This document shows positions 53,980 to 63,608 of a stretch of DNA of 64,000 nt, piece after piece. The notes beneath the pieces were generated by a model. That model saw only the letters and a list, made by a program, of their open reading frames with translations, searched no databases and was not told the DNA's origin. The DNA is from Waddlia chondrophila WSU 86-1044 (GTDB lineage: Bacteria; Chlamydiota; Chlamydiia; Chlamydiales; Waddliaceae), in the NCBI RefSeq assembly GCF_000092785.1, contig NC_014225.1, forward strand, positions 1,253,340 to 1,317,339, written 5' to 3'. Position 1 is the stretch's first letter; each line of letters begins with the position of its first letter. A program made the translations under genes and the position numbers.

Positions 53980-55233
53980 ATGAAAGAGACTCAAAATTCA
54001 ACTCCATCGATTGCAATTATCGGAGCAGGTTTGACAGGACTTAGCTGCGCCTATCATTTGGAAAAAGAGGGGTATGCACCAACTCTTTTCGAAAAACAAG
54101 ACCGGCCCGGAGGAAGAATACAATCGGAAAATGTTGACGGGTTTATCCTGGACTGCGGATTTCAAGTATTTCTTAGTTCTTACCCGGAAATCAAGGAAAA
54201 TTTCAACTTAAATGAACTCGGAGCGCGCTATTTCGACTCTGGGGCACTGATTTCCCATACAAAAAAAGGATGGATCCCAATCTATAACCCGCGTTACCAC
54301 CCGATTGGATGGCTGAAATCCGCATTAAGATATCCAAGGCAAATCTCCGCTTTTTTAAAAATTTTATTTGAATATAAAAGGTATGACGAAAATCCGCGCT
54401 ATTGGAAAATGGGGATCTTAAGCACAGAAGAACTCTTGGAACACCTCCACATTTCAAAAGAGATGATCGACGGATTTTTCCGCCCATTCTTTGGAGGGGT
54501 TTTTTTAGAAAACGCGCTGCACACGCAAGCGCCGATTTTCATGAAACGGTTTTATCAATTTTTGACAGGAAAAGCTTGTTTGCCGGCAGAAGGAATGGGA
54601 GCAATCGCTACCCATCTTGCTGAAAAGCTTAAAAAAACAACGATTTGCTACCGATCCGAAGTTTCTGAAATCAACGAACAGTACCTCAAATTAACCAACG
54701 GAGAAATCTTTCATCCGGATATCATCATCTGCTGTTTGGATTCCAAGATCACAAATCAGTTCTTTCCTCTGATTCCCTGTCATCCAATGATCGGAGTCAC
54801 ATGCCTCTATTATTCTATCGATGCACACCGCATACGCCCACACAAACTGCTGATGTTAGGCAACAATCAAGGCCCTCTCAATAATTTGTCGATCGACAGT
54901 GCGGTGCAGCCTACCTACGCACCTAAAGGAAAGCATTTAATATCGGCAACGGTTGTGGATCAAAAATGGCAAAAAGCTCCCGACTTGGAAAAGCGGGTGC
55001 GTAAACAAATTCAAGAGTGGATGCAAGCAGAGCCTGCTCACTTGCGTACATTTGAGATCGAAACAGCTCTCCCAACGCAGGATCACCCTCCCCCTCTTGT
55101 GGATTACCATCATCCTCGCTACCAAGGGATCTATTTGGCTGGAGAAGTGGTCGATTCCGCTTCGATTAATGGAGCACTTGCCTCAGGGAGAAAAATTGCA
55201 CACAAAATCAAGTCAGACCTGCGATCCTTTTAA
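53980..55233 (+). CDS. FAD-dependent amine oxidase/desaturase-like protein
   Basis: A 417-residue flavoprotein. The Rossmann FAD motif is IAIIGAGLTGLSCAYHLEKEGY...FEKQDRPGGRIQSE (residues 10-45), the second dinucleotide-family block DCGFQVFLSSYPEI follows, and the C terminus has the FAD-binding GIYLAGEVVDSASINGALASGRK. This family covers amine oxidases, phytoene desaturases and protoporphyrinogen oxidase-like enzymes; I cannot assign the substrate. Its start is 16 bp from the divergent mtaB-like start, and its end overlaps a convergent gene by 21 bp. Confidence 0.88.
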   Translation: MKETQNSTPSIAIIGAGLTGLSCAYHLEKEGYAPTLFEKQDRPGGRIQSENVDGFILDCGFQVFLSSYPEIKENFNLNELGARYFDSGALISHTKKGWIPIYNPRYHPIGWLKSALRYPRQISAFLKILFEYKRYDENPRYWKMGILSTEELLEHLHISKEMIDGFFRPFFGGVFLENALHTQAPIFMKRFYQFLTGKACLPAEGMGAIATHLAEKLKKTTICYRSEVSEINEQYLKLTNGEIFHPDIIICCLDSKITNQFFPLIPCHPMIGVTCLYYSIDAHRIRPHKLLMLGNNQGPLNNLSIDSAVQPTYAPKGKHLISATVVDQKWQKAPDLEKRVRKQIQEWMQAEPAHLRTFEIETALPTQDHPPPLVDYHHPRYQGIYLAGEVVDSASINGALASGRKIAHKIKSDLRSF

Positions 55234-55620
55234 CCAAAGTGTCGCAAAAGTGGATACTGCAAGGATGAAAGCCATTTGGATTCCGATTGCTGTACCGGCC
55301 AATCCACAGGATGCGGCAAAACTTAGGGAAACTCCAAGCCTTCCGACAGACCACATAAAAATCGCAGCGTTTGCAAAAAAGCTGCAAGCAAACTGAGCAA
55401 TGCGGGAAATCATCGTCGCAGCTGGATTATCTGTGTTAAAAATTTTAGTTGTCAAATACTGGACGGGTTTGCCGGCAAGCCATCCAACAACGGCTCCAAA
55501 CGCCCCCACAGCCGGATCAACACAGCTTCCCAAGGCCAGCACAGCTAGTGCGCCTGAACTGGCGGCAAAACCTGCTTCTAACACATTCGCTGCTACTTCG
55601 TATCCGATATAATCGCTCAC
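55213..55620 (-). CDS. Small Ala/Gly-rich membrane protein, unknown
   Basis: A 135-residue hydrophobic protein with three to four membrane segments (about 20-52, 68-92, 95-128) and high Ala, Gly and Ser content. No family recognised. It begins with a 4-bp overlap to radC, so it is the last gene of the hflX-radC unit, and it overlaps the convergent flavoprotein gene by 21 bp. Confidence 0.75.
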   Translation of the reverse strand: MSDYIGYEVAANVLEAGFAASSGALAVLALGSCVDPAVGAFGAVVGWLAGKPVQYLTTKIFNTDNPAATMISRIAQFACSFFANAAIFMWSVGRLGVSLSFAASCGLAGTAIGIQMAFILAVSTFATLWLKGSQV

Positions 55621-56312
55621 TTTGCAATAGCCTCCTTATTAAACAAGCCGATCTCCCGCAGTGAAACAAACGTGCGCGATCCGATGATTAAATGATCTTG
55701 TAAAGGGATTCCCATCAACTCTCCAGCCTTGATCAGCTGCGCCGTCATTTCGATATCATGTCTAGAAGGCGTCGGGTCGCCGCTAGGATGGTTGTGGGCG
55801 ATAACAAGGCTTGCGGCTTTATGCCTCACTGCATCGAAAAACACCTCTCTTGGATGTGCCAAAGTATGGGATAACGTTCCTATGGAAATTATTTTTTGCG
55901 TGATTAGATCGCCCTTTGTATCGAGCAATAAAGAGATCAAGACTTCTTTTGTTTCTTGTAAAAGAAAGTCCTTCACATAAGCATAGGCATGTTCGGGCGT
56001 CTGCACCCGATATCGGCGGAGCTGGCCGGGATGGTAGGCTCGCTTGCCCAAAGAAAACGCAGCCTTTAGCTTAATCGCCTGTGCTGTCCCAACTCCTCTC
56101 ATTTGCAATAACTCTTCAATTGTCGCATCTGCTAAATGACGCAAACCTCCAAAACGGGCGATCAGCTCTTTTGAAAGCTCCAACACAGAGCATCCGCGCG
56201 TTCCGCACCCTAAAATTACCGCGAGCAGCTCTGTAGAAGAAAGTGCATCTGCTCCCAGTCGCTGCAAACGCTCCCGAGGTTTTTCCTGATCGGGTAAAGA
56301 TCTGATTGTCAT
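55617..56312 (-). CDS. radC: RadC-family protein (JAMM domain)
   Basis: A 231-residue protein. It has an N-terminal helix-hairpin-helix region (MRGVGTAQAIKLKAAF) and a C-terminal MPN/JAMM domain with VIAHNHPSGDPTPSRHD, the metal-binding motif, intact. Despite the name, a DNA repair role is not established for the family. It overlaps hflX (4 bp) and the small membrane protein (4 bp). Confidence 0.95.
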   Translation of the reverse strand: MTIRSLPDQEKPRERLQRLGADALSSTELLAVILGCGTRGCSVLELSKELIARFGGLRHLADATIEELLQMRGVGTAQAIKLKAAFSLGKRAYHPGQLRRYRVQTPEHAYAYVKDFLLQETKEVLISLLLDTKGDLITQKIISIGTLSHTLAHPREVFFDAVRHKAASLVIAHNHPSGDPTPSRHDIEMTAQLIKAGELMGIPLQDHLIIGSRTFVSLREIGLFNKEAIAK

Positions 56313-57613
56313 TCTTCGATGTACCGACTGATCCGCCCAAGATATCGGGAAGGTAAATCAACGCGCATGACCACGTCGTTTTCTTCATACTCCTGATTCA
56401 AAATATTGCCGTGGCGCATCACTTCGCTAACGACTGCATAATCTTTTTGGGGGATTCTGAGGTTGACAACTCTCCGCCTCTTTTGCAGTTCCTCGGTCAT
56501 CTGTTCAGTGAGATGATCAAATCCCTGCTTATAGAGCGCGGAAAGATTTACTGTTTTTGTAAATTTTGTCCTTAATTTCTTTAAAATGGCCCTGTCTTCC
56601 AGACGATCGATTTTATTTAACACGGTGATCACAGGTTTATCTTTTGCCCCAAGCTCATGCAAAACTTCCACTGTCGCTTCCGCCTGTTCCAACGCCATCG
56701 GATGGCTGGAATCAATTAAATGGATCAGGATATCCGCCTGAACAGCCTCTTCCAATGTGCTGCGAAACGCAGCGACTAACAAATGGGGAAGCTTGCGGAT
56801 AAATCCTACGGTATCTGTGAGAAGAATCTCTTGATTGTTGGGCAGCGTAAACTTTCGGGTTGTCGTATCGAGTGTTGCAAAGAGTTTGTCTTCGGTAAAT
56901 ATCCCAGCTTCTGTCAAAGCGTTGAGCAATGTCGATTTGCCGGCGTTTGTGTAGCCAACGATGGCAAAAGTGGGAATTTCCGAACGCTCCCGCTGAATCC
57001 TCTGCGTGTCCCGATGCGCTTGGACCGCGTTGATCTCTTTTTGCAAGTGGAAAATCTTTGTTTTCAGCAGGCGCCTGTCGATTTCAATTTGCTTTTCCCC
57101 TTTCCCTTTTAAATACGCCCCGCCCCCAGCTGTCGCCTGCTGTCTGGAAAGGTGCGTCCACATCCTCTTCAATCGAGGAGCTAAATATTTCAGCCGGGCC
57201 AATTCAACTTGCAGTTTCGCTTCTTTGGAGTGCGCTCTTTGTGCAAAAACACCAATAATCACCTCGGATCGATCGATCACCGGAATACTGTAGATTTTTT
57301 CGAGGTTGCGCTGCTGGCCTGGAGTCACTTCATCATCGAAGACGATCACGTCAACGCCCAATTCTTTTGCTGTTTCTCCAATCTCTTCCACTTTTCCAGA
57401 GGAAATGAGCGTCGAAGCATTAAATTTTCTCACCAAGCACGGTAATTTTTCAGCAGTCTCAATTCCATATGTTTTGCAAAGAAGCTCAAGCTCATCGAGA
57501 TGTTCTTTGCACTCGGGAAGCTGATCCGTTCCTCGATAGATTGCAACAAGAAGCGCTCTCCGTTCTTTAGAGGCCTCTTCATCGCCTAATTTTTCTCTAA
57601 TCTCTTCGTACAT
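56309..57613 (-). CDS. hflX: Ribosome-associated GTPase HflX
   Basis: HflX splits stalled ribosomes under stress and binds the 50S subunit. The 434-residue protein has the N-terminal HflX domain (LPCLVRKFNASTLISSGKVEEI, DEVTPGQQRNLEKI), a linker coiled coil (LKRMWTHLSRQQATAGGGAYLKGKGEKQIE), and a G domain with G1 GYTNAGKST (about 205), G3 LTDTVGFIRKLPHLLVAAF, and G4 NKID. The metallo-hydrolase gene lies 9 bp upstream on the same strand. Confidence 0.96.
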   Translation of the reverse strand: MYEEIREKLGDEEASKERRALLVAIYRGTDQLPECKEHLDELELLCKTYGIETAEKLPCLVRKFNASTLISSGKVEEIGETAKELGVDVIVFDDEVTPGQQRNLEKIYSIPVIDRSEVIIGVFAQRAHSKEAKLQVELARLKYLAPRLKRMWTHLSRQQATAGGGAYLKGKGEKQIEIDRRLLKTKIFHLQKEINAVQAHRDTQRIQRERSEIPTFAIVGYTNAGKSTLLNALTEAGIFTEDKLFATLDTTTRKFTLPNNQEILLTDTVGFIRKLPHLLVAAFRSTLEEAVQADILIHLIDSSHPMALEQAEATVEVLHELGAKDKPVITVLNKIDRLEDRAILKKLRTKFTKTVNLSALYKQGFDHLTEQMTEELQKRRRVVNLRIPQKDYAVVSEVMRHGNILNQEYEENDVVMRVDLPSRYLGRISRYIEE

Positions 57614-57622
57614 CTTCTGATT

Positions 57623-58399
57623 TTATTCTTGAAATGAAATCGTCAACCCATCGTAAGCTAATTGCACATTGGAAGGCAAGCTTCGATTCGTCTGCTCGTG
57701 GTCGAGTTCGTGCGCGATATGGGTCAACCAGGTTTGCTCAGCTCCCACCTTGCGTGAAAATGCAAGCGCTTCTTCAACAGTCAGGTGCATGTGGGACGGC
57801 CCATGCCGCAAAGCGCTCACAACAAGAACTTTTGTCCCCTGAAGATCATCGTAAATAGTTTCCGAGAAATTTTTAATGTCTGTGATAAATGCCAAATTTC
57901 CCACTTTGAACCCATTGACAAGCATGCCTGACTGAATGTAGGAAAGGTACCGAAAAGAAATATCAAGAAAATGGGTTTCCCCTCTTTCCTCTTCTAAAAT
58001 TTGCAGCTCAACTTTAGAAACAAGCTTGGATTCTCCTCCTTCCCTGAAAATATAGTCATAGCGGCGCTTCAAGTCATTTGCTGTCTTTTCGGAAAGCAGA
58101 CAAGGAATTGGATTTGATCGCCTGATCGTAAAAACCCTAAGATCGTCTAATCCAGCCGTATGATCGTGGTGGGCATGGGTAAAGATCACGCCATCGATAT
58201 GACTGATCTCTTCCCTCAGCGCTTGGGTACGGAAATCGGGTCCCGCATCGATCACAATCGCTTTTCCTTTCGCTTTTAAAAATGCAGAAGGGCGGGTGCG
58301 CTTATTTTTTTCATCCTTCGATAAACAAACAGGGCAGCGGCAACCGATGATCGGCACCCCCATCGATCCTCCTGTACCGAGAAATGTCAGAGATCCCAC
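57623..58399 (-). CDS. Metallo-beta-lactamase fold hydrolase (PhnP-like)
   Basis: A 258-residue MBL-fold hydrolase. The metal motif THAHHDHTAGLDDLRVF (about 74-90) is complete, with downstream ligands in AFITDIKNF and LTHIAHELDHEQ. An early cysteine pair (CRCPVCLS, residues 21-28) resembles the zinc site of PhnP, a phosphoribosyl cyclic phosphodiesterase. It overlaps the upstream gene by 13 bp and is followed by hflX; this pairing is also seen in Chlamydia (from memory). Confidence 0.9.
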   Translation of the reverse strand: MGSLTFLGTGGSMGVPIIGCRCPVCLSKDEKNKRTRPSAFLKAKGKAIVIDAGPDFRTQALREEISHIDGVIFTHAHHDHTAGLDDLRVFTIRRSNPIPCLLSEKTANDLKRRYDYIFREGGESKLVSKVELQILEEERGETHFLDISFRYLSYIQSGMLVNGFKVGNLAFITDIKNFSETIYDDLQGTKVLVVSALRHGPSHMHLTVEEALAFSRKVGAEQTWLTHIAHELDHEQTNRSLPSNVQLAYDGLTISFQE

Positions 58400-58941
58400 C
58401 CAAAAGCCTCTAATGTCTTTTGATAAATATCAGCATGGGTGAAGTACGCCCACTGAGGAAGCGCTTGCTCTTCGCGTAAACTCACACGATAGGCATCGCC
58501 GCCAGTTGAAATCTGCACCTCTTGAAACACCTGATCGGTATTCACTCCCTCCTTTCTCACGACAATGGAAAGAATGGCAGGATTGGATTGATAAAACGCA
58601 TTTTTCACAGCATCATCCGGAATGACTTCGCTTTTGTCGCTTTGAATAAGGGAGTAAAATTTCTGATATTGATCCAGGCTCACTTGTTTTGTTTCCCATG
58701 TATTGCCCGCCTCGTTATAAGACAGCAGCTCCACGCGGCTGAAAACATATGTTTTTCCATCGACTTGGTAGCGCAGCTCTTTTGCTACTTGCGGATTCAA
58801 TAACAACTCACTGATTGGATAGCTGCCGGAGGGGCTGAAAAAATAGATAAAAAAAACGGCGACGCCGATTGCCGCGGCTACTCCAAGGCCGATCACTGAA
58901 AATAGCCGTTTGATTAACTGAGCAGCGGTTGGCTCCTGCAT
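58387..58941 (-). CDS. Single-pass membrane protein, unknown
   Basis: A 184-residue protein with one membrane segment (VIGLGVAAAIGVAVFFIYFF, about 16-35) and a soluble, probably periplasmic domain. The C-terminal part contains mixed alpha/beta sequence with no family I recognise. It is the first gene of the minus-strand run to hflX and radC, 13 bp overlapping the hydrolase. It is divergent from the oxidase gene at 58981, with a 39-bp gap. Confidence 0.8.
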   Translation of the reverse strand: MQEPTAAQLIKRLFSVIGLGVAAAIGVAVFFIYFFSPSGSYPISELLLNPQVAKELRYQVDGKTYVFSRVELLSYNEAGNTWETKQVSLDQYQKFYSLIQSDKSEVIPDDAVKNAFYQSNPAILSIVVRKEGVNTDQVFQEVQISTGGDAYRVSLREEQALPQWAYFTHADIYQKTLEAFGWDL

Positions 58942-58980
58942 TGCTTTCTCTCCTTACTCTTTGATAAGATCTACCATATC

Positions 58981-59970
58981 ATGACGAAAGAAAAAGATCA
59001 CATAGCAATCGTTGGCGCCGGATTTTCCGGACTGGCCTGTGCTTTTTACCTGTCGGAAGCAGGCTATCCCGTGACGTTATACGATCCTTTCCCTATAGGA
59101 GAGAACGCTTCCGGAATATCGGCAGGACTTTTGCATTATTACACCGGCCCCCGAGCAACGCCGCCTTCAGATGCAGAGGAAAAATTAAAAGCCTCACTTG
59201 AACTCTTTGAAGCTTCCAGCGATGCTCTGGGATCTAGTGTTTTCAAAAAAACCGGATTGTTCAGGCCTGCTCTCAACGCCAACCAGGAAAAGCACTACAG
59301 GAAAAGGGCGGAAGTGTCTGAAGACATTCGCTGGATCTCGGAAAACGAAACATTAGAGCTGCTTCCCCAGTTTTCTCCATTGCCTGGCATCTGGATTGCT
59401 AACGGCTATTCTGTCGATACTAAACGGTATTTAGAGGGGTTGTGGCAAGCTTGCCGAAATAAAGGCGCAACATGGAAAAAACAGGGCGTTAAAACGCTTT
59501 CTGAATTTGAAGAGGACTTGGTCATCGCAGCAACCGGTGCTTCCCCTCTTTTACGCGATTTTGGGCTCTCCATTCACCCTGTCAAAGGACAAATTTTAGA
59601 GATTGAATGGGATATTCAGCTCCCTTTCCCCATCAGCGCCAATGTTTACCTGGTTCCAGGCACTCTTCCAACACGCTGCTTTGTTGGAGGCACCTTCGAA
59701 CATCACTTCGATGACTCCAAACCCGATCCTTCTACCGCTCAAGAGCTTCTTTTACCAAAAATGAAAGCTCTCTTCCCTCAATTCAACGGATATAAAATTG
59801 TCGACTGCCGAGCGGCATTGCGCGGATCCACTCCTAATAGGCTCCCTATTTGCGGTAACATCAAGGGAAATATGTGGGCTTTGGCGGGCATGGGATCAAA
59901 AGGGCTGCTTCACCACGCTTTTTATGCAAAAAAGCTAATAAATGAAATTTTATGCTATAATATTCCATGA
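58981..59970 (+). CDS. FAD-dependent oxidoreductase, DadA-like
   Basis: A 329-residue flavoprotein of the DAO (D-amino-acid dehydrogenase/glycine oxidase) superfamily. It opens with the FAD motif IAIVGAGFSGLACAFYLSEAGYPVTLYD and continues with ISAGLLHYYTG, the mid-protein HPVKGQILEIE, and CRAALRGSTPNRLPICG...WALAGMGSKGLLHHAFYAK at the C terminus. It is shorter than DadA (about 430), closer to glycine oxidase or the MnmC oxidase domain; substrate uncertain. An MdhC-proximal D-amino-acid dehydrogenase gene occurs in Chlamydia (from memory), matching the mdh gene at the window end. Confidence 0.88.
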   Translation: MTKEKDHIAIVGAGFSGLACAFYLSEAGYPVTLYDPFPIGENASGISAGLLHYYTGPRATPPSDAEEKLKASLELFEASSDALGSSVFKKTGLFRPALNANQEKHYRKRAEVSEDIRWISENETLELLPQFSPLPGIWIANGYSVDTKRYLEGLWQACRNKGATWKKQGVKTLSEFEEDLVIAATGASPLLRDFGLSIHPVKGQILEIEWDIQLPFPISANVYLVPGTLPTRCFVGGTFEHHFDDSKPDPSTAQELLLPKMKALFPQFNGYKIVDCRAALRGSTPNRLPICGNIKGNMWALAGMGSKGLLHHAFYAKKLINEILCYNIP

Positions 59971-59991
59971 GGGAAAAGGAGAAAATAAAAG

Positions 59992-61623
59992 ATGGATATC
60001 AACTTAAGCTCCTCAGGAAGCCAAAAAAATGAAAACAGCAAAAAAATAGAAGCTCAACAGAGTCTGCGGAAAGCTGAAACAGCAAATTGTTCAGCAGAAG
60101 CCTCTGCTGAGTTAGATGTCTTGGAAAACTCCCCTGCATCAAAAATTTCCAAGGTCGCTGAGGCTAAAAAACCTTTGCTGCCGGAAGCTGATCCTTCATC
60201 TAATCGATTAGATCTGTTTAAACTGCTATCTGAGGAAACTCGACAGCTGCTGGAAAGCCTGCTTTCCTCATCCAAAAGCGGAGCTGTCAATTCAAAACAG
60301 TTCTTGGATATGCTGGCTAAGATGATCCCTCTAAGCATGACGCTGATTCAAGGAAATGGCAAAAGCGATGTCGACACCCCTCAGAATTTATCGGAAACAC
60401 TGGCTTCAATGGTCAATGAAATGGAAGCGATTCTACAAAAGCATAGCGATTCTTCCACATTGTCAATAGAGAGCAAAAGTCTCTTACAAAATCTCGCCAA
60501 TCAGCTCAAAACGATAGAAGTTAACCGCTTTGAACCGATGATAAAAGAACTGATCGTTTTATCTGGCAAGACCATCAATACTGCAGAGCATCAGCTTCTT
60601 GTCAAACAACTTGTCGAAGAGCAAGCACTTCCGGAAAAGTGGCTATCGGAACCTCAGATACCAGCCAAAGCGCTAAAACAGGCCCTTACTCTTATTCAAC
60701 AAGAGACAGTTAATGTCACACACCCTACAGTCCAAACGCTTGTGCAAATGAGCCGTCTGTTTACCACTGTGCAGGCGTTCCCGATCGAACAGAGGGCACA
60801 GGTCATCCAGCTAATGATGAGGACACAAGGCTTGTTTTCAACAACTGTTTCGCAAGGAGTATTGGGCCCAAACACGCAGCAATTGACAAAAGATCTCTCA
60901 ACATTCCTAATCAGCATCACCCAAGCGATCGGCGTGATACCGGATAACCAGGAAATTGCCGACGCAGGATCTCAATATTTATCCCGCGTACTTGGTGAAT
61001 TGATCCTTACCGGTGCAATCTTAGGCCGCATGGTCATTGACAAAGGAGACGGAAAAGCGATGGAGCTCAATGAAGCTCTTCACATTGGCCAAGAACAGAT
61101 GAGAGCTTCTCGCGATCTGGGAATTATTGATCTTGTCCCCTTTTCATTCCTCGCGTTTTTTGCACCTTTCGAGCAAATGGGAGGCGATAAATCGAAAGCC
61201 AAGAAAGAAGCGATGAACGCTCTAATGAAATTTATCCGCACATTTATGAGCCTGCTCTTTATGTTGACTGCTATCTACACAGGAGGAAAAAAGATCGGAA
61301 ATCACGGAGTGGAACTGATGCTGGAAGCTAATGCCGACTACTTGCGCAGCTGCATTGCCAATCTAATCTTTTGCCTCAAAAAACTTGATGAGCTTTATGG
61401 CGTCAATGTCACACATCCGATCCAGCGATGCGGCAGAGCTAAAACTGCTTTAGATCAGAAAAATTATGATGAATTTTGGGATCATATTTTCGGATTTTTC
61501 ACTGAAAAAGGCAGCTTATTTCATTTTCTTGAAGAAGTTGGCCAGCTCGACCCTTTGTATGAAAGCATTCATGCATTACTGAAAGAGTCCGGAATGGAGC
61601 ACCTAACTCTTATGCGGATGTGA
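59992..61623 (+). CDS. Unknown 543-residue protein, candidate secreted protein
   Basis: I do not recognise this protein. No signal peptide. The first ~80 residues are polar, rich in Ser, Glu, Lys and Asn (MDINLSSSGSQKNENSKKIE), as in many type III substrates. The rest is mainly alpha-helical, with a hydrophobic segment near residues 410-430 (FIRTFMSLLFMLTAIYTGG) and cysteines at 449, 456 and 476. AAGGAG lies 12 nt upstream of the ATG. It is co-directional with the oxidase (21-bp gap) and overlaps the convergent membrane gene by 21 bp. Confidence 0.8.
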   Translation: MDINLSSSGSQKNENSKKIEAQQSLRKAETANCSAEASAELDVLENSPASKISKVAEAKKPLLPEADPSSNRLDLFKLLSEETRQLLESLLSSSKSGAVNSKQFLDMLAKMIPLSMTLIQGNGKSDVDTPQNLSETLASMVNEMEAILQKHSDSSTLSIESKSLLQNLANQLKTIEVNRFEPMIKELIVLSGKTINTAEHQLLVKQLVEEQALPEKWLSEPQIPAKALKQALTLIQQETVNVTHPTVQTLVQMSRLFTTVQAFPIEQRAQVIQLMMRTQGLFSTTVSQGVLGPNTQQLTKDLSTFLISITQAIGVIPDNQEIADAGSQYLSRVLGELILTGAILGRMVIDKGDGKAMELNEALHIGQEQMRASRDLGIIDLVPFSFLAFFAPFEQMGGDKSKAKKEAMNALMKFIRTFMSLLFMLTAIYTGGKKIGNHGVELMLEANADYLRSCIANLIFCLKKLDELYGVNVTHPIQRCGRAKTALDQKNYDEFWDHIFGFFTEKGSLFHFLEEVGQLDPLYESIHALLKESGMEHLTLMRM

Positions 61624-62439
61624 ATCCCTTACTCTTTTCATAATCAGTACGTGCGATTCAGCCGAAAAATTGAAAAAGAAGACAACAGCGGGCGCTAAAA
61701 TCGCGGTAAAAGGAATCATAATAAAAAACCAAAGCAAAACTGTCTCTGTGACAGAAGAGCACCCAACGCACAAAGAGCCTGTCATCCAAGCGGCAAGGGA
61801 AAGAATGGTCAATAACAGAAGCAATGGCAGCATTGCGATCAAAAGCATCAACCCGTTCGCAAAAACATCTTGCCGAAAGCGTTCCATCAACGTTTTTGAG
61901 ATGTGCAGGCGGTTAAATCCCTTCAAAGCAAGAATAGGTGCAACGTAAAACAACAAGGCCAAATGAAATAAAATTAAAACAAGGCAGCTTAGATTAAGTA
62001 AAAAGGGTGCAAACGCCAAAACTGCGTGAAAAAACGGCCCGACGGATGGGATCTCGCTTAATAAGGCAAAAATTCCCAGAAACATCCAAACAAGCAAATA
62101 GCATAAAATGATCGGAATGGAAACATAAGAAGATCCAACCACCACTTCCCAGGACCTCCAAAGCGTCTTGCGGTAACTGATCCGCTTCCCTTTAACCTCG
62201 TCGTGGTAAATGCGGATCAGAAGAATGCCAAGAGAAAAAAGAACTCCGGCGCAAAGAAAAATAGGAAGAAACGTCAAACTCTGAGCGAGCCATTGCCCCG
62301 CCTGCATGCTGACCCCTTTAAAAAAGACAACAAGCACTCCGCACATGGCAAGCACAAAATAGCATAAAATCAGCTTAGCCTTATGAAACGTGTTAAAAAG
62401 TGCTCTGTTAAAAATCGATTGGATCTGTTCAAATGTCAT
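61603..62439 (-). CDS. Polytopic membrane protein, unknown
   Basis: A 278-residue protein with about six membrane segments (near residues 22-42, 55-75, 98-125, 132-165, 195-218 and 228-258). No motif identifies the family. It starts in the TAATG overlap of the gltA stop codon, so it is translated with gltA, and it ends inside the convergent gene (21-bp overlap). Confidence 0.8.
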   Translation of the reverse strand: MTFEQIQSIFNRALFNTFHKAKLILCYFVLAMCGVLVVFFKGVSMQAGQWLAQSLTFLPIFLCAGVLFSLGILLIRIYHDEVKGKRISYRKTLWRSWEVVVGSSYVSIPIILCYLLVWMFLGIFALLSEIPSVGPFFHAVLAFAPFLLNLSCLVLILFHLALLFYVAPILALKGFNRLHISKTLMERFRQDVFANGLMLLIAMLPLLLLLTILSLAAWMTGSLCVGCSSVTETVLLWFFIMIPFTAILAPAVVFFFNFSAESHVLIMKRVRDSHPHKS

Positions 62440-63605
62440 TATTGGCCAGCATAAATAAATTTCGGTCGAATAATAGGCGTTCCCTTGCCCCCTCTAGCCT
62501 CGACTCTTTCATAAATCAGCTGTCTGCTAATCCCTACCACTCGAGAAAGCCCAAAAAGAACAGTGTAGTACTCTGGATAAGGAAAGCCTGCTGCCGTCAG
62601 AACCGTCCCGGAAATCGCATCTACATTGGGGTATGGATTGGAAATTTTCGGATTCTCTTTGAGCACTTTGGTTCCCTCTGTACGCAAAAGTTTTGCGATC
62701 TTGACAAGCGGATGATCTGGAAACAGTTTTTTTGCCACCTCATAAAAGACGCTTGCACGCGGATCTTCAACGCGAAGAACGGCATGGCCGAAACCATAGA
62801 TTAATTGATTGTTTGCCAGCCGATCGCGTATCAGCTGCTCTACTTGCCCTGCGGTTGCATTCTCTCCTAAATTTCCTAAAACATCTTTTACAAATTCCAG
62901 GCAGTCCTGATTCGCTTTTCCATGCCTGGGTCCTGCCAAAGCGCTCATCGCCCCTGCAAGAGAGCCATACATATCCTGCAGGCCAGAGGCGATCCCTTTA
63001 CCGATGAACGCTGAAAGGTTCCCGCCGCCGTGATCGTAGTGAAGAACATTAAACAAGCGCATCACTTCAGTCAATTGCTTGAGATCCGCATTGGGAACAT
63101 TAAGCATCTGAGTAAAATTTTCCATGTAGCCCATTTCCGGCTTGGAAGGATTGCACTCTCCCCACCCTGCATGATGATTGATCAGATGCGCAACAATGAC
63201 TGGAATTTTTGCGACGAGATTCAACCCGTCTTCTTTCCAATCGCCAGCCCCCTCAAAAGAGGTCGTCAGCGAAAGTGCGCAAACAAGCAGCTGCATCGGA
63301 TGCGCTTGCCTTGGAAGCGCGCGGATGCTTTCAATTAACTGATCTGAAATTATGGATCGCTTGCAGAGCTCCTCTTTGAAAGCGGATAATTCCTGCTGGC
63401 TGCCTTCTTTACCATGGTACAGAAGGTAAATCACTTCCTCCGGCGTATTCTTTGACAACTCTGAAACCGGACGCCCCACGTAGAACAACCCTTTCTCCGG
63501 ATCGACCGACGATGTCGTGCAATAGCCGACCGGGTAACCGCGCATTCCTGTTTCCAACTGGTCTTTCGTAATTTCAAATAACACTTCAGATGTCACTCCA
63601 GACAT
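62439..63605 (-). CDS. gltA: Citrate synthase
   Basis: Condenses oxaloacetate and acetyl-CoA in the TCA cycle. The 388-residue protein shows the catalytic residues: His in GPRHGKANQ (canonical GPLHGGA), His in GFGHAVLRVEDPR and Asp in NVDAISGTV. HYDHGGGNLSAFIGKGIASG resembles the eukaryotic/mitochondrial-type enzyme family rather than the Escherichia coli hexameric type. The gene is 3 bp downstream of mdh, forming an mdh-gltA pair that makes and uses oxaloacetate. Chlamydia itself lacks citrate synthase, so this is a feature of the more metabolically complete relatives. Confidence 0.95.
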   Translation of the reverse strand: MSGVTSEVLFEITKDQLETGMRGYPVGYCTTSSVDPEKGLFYVGRPVSELSKNTPEEVIYLLYHGKEGSQQELSAFKEELCKRSIISDQLIESIRALPRQAHPMQLLVCALSLTTSFEGAGDWKEDGLNLVAKIPVIVAHLINHHAGWGECNPSKPEMGYMENFTQMLNVPNADLKQLTEVMRLFNVLHYDHGGGNLSAFIGKGIASGLQDMYGSLAGAMSALAGPRHGKANQDCLEFVKDVLGNLGENATAGQVEQLIRDRLANNQLIYGFGHAVLRVEDPRASVFYEVAKKLFPDHPLVKIAKLLRTEGTKVLKENPKISNPYPNVDAISGTVLTAAGFPYPEYYTVLFGLSRVVGISRQLIYERVEARGGKGTPIIRPKFIYAGQ

Positions 63606-63608
63606 TGC

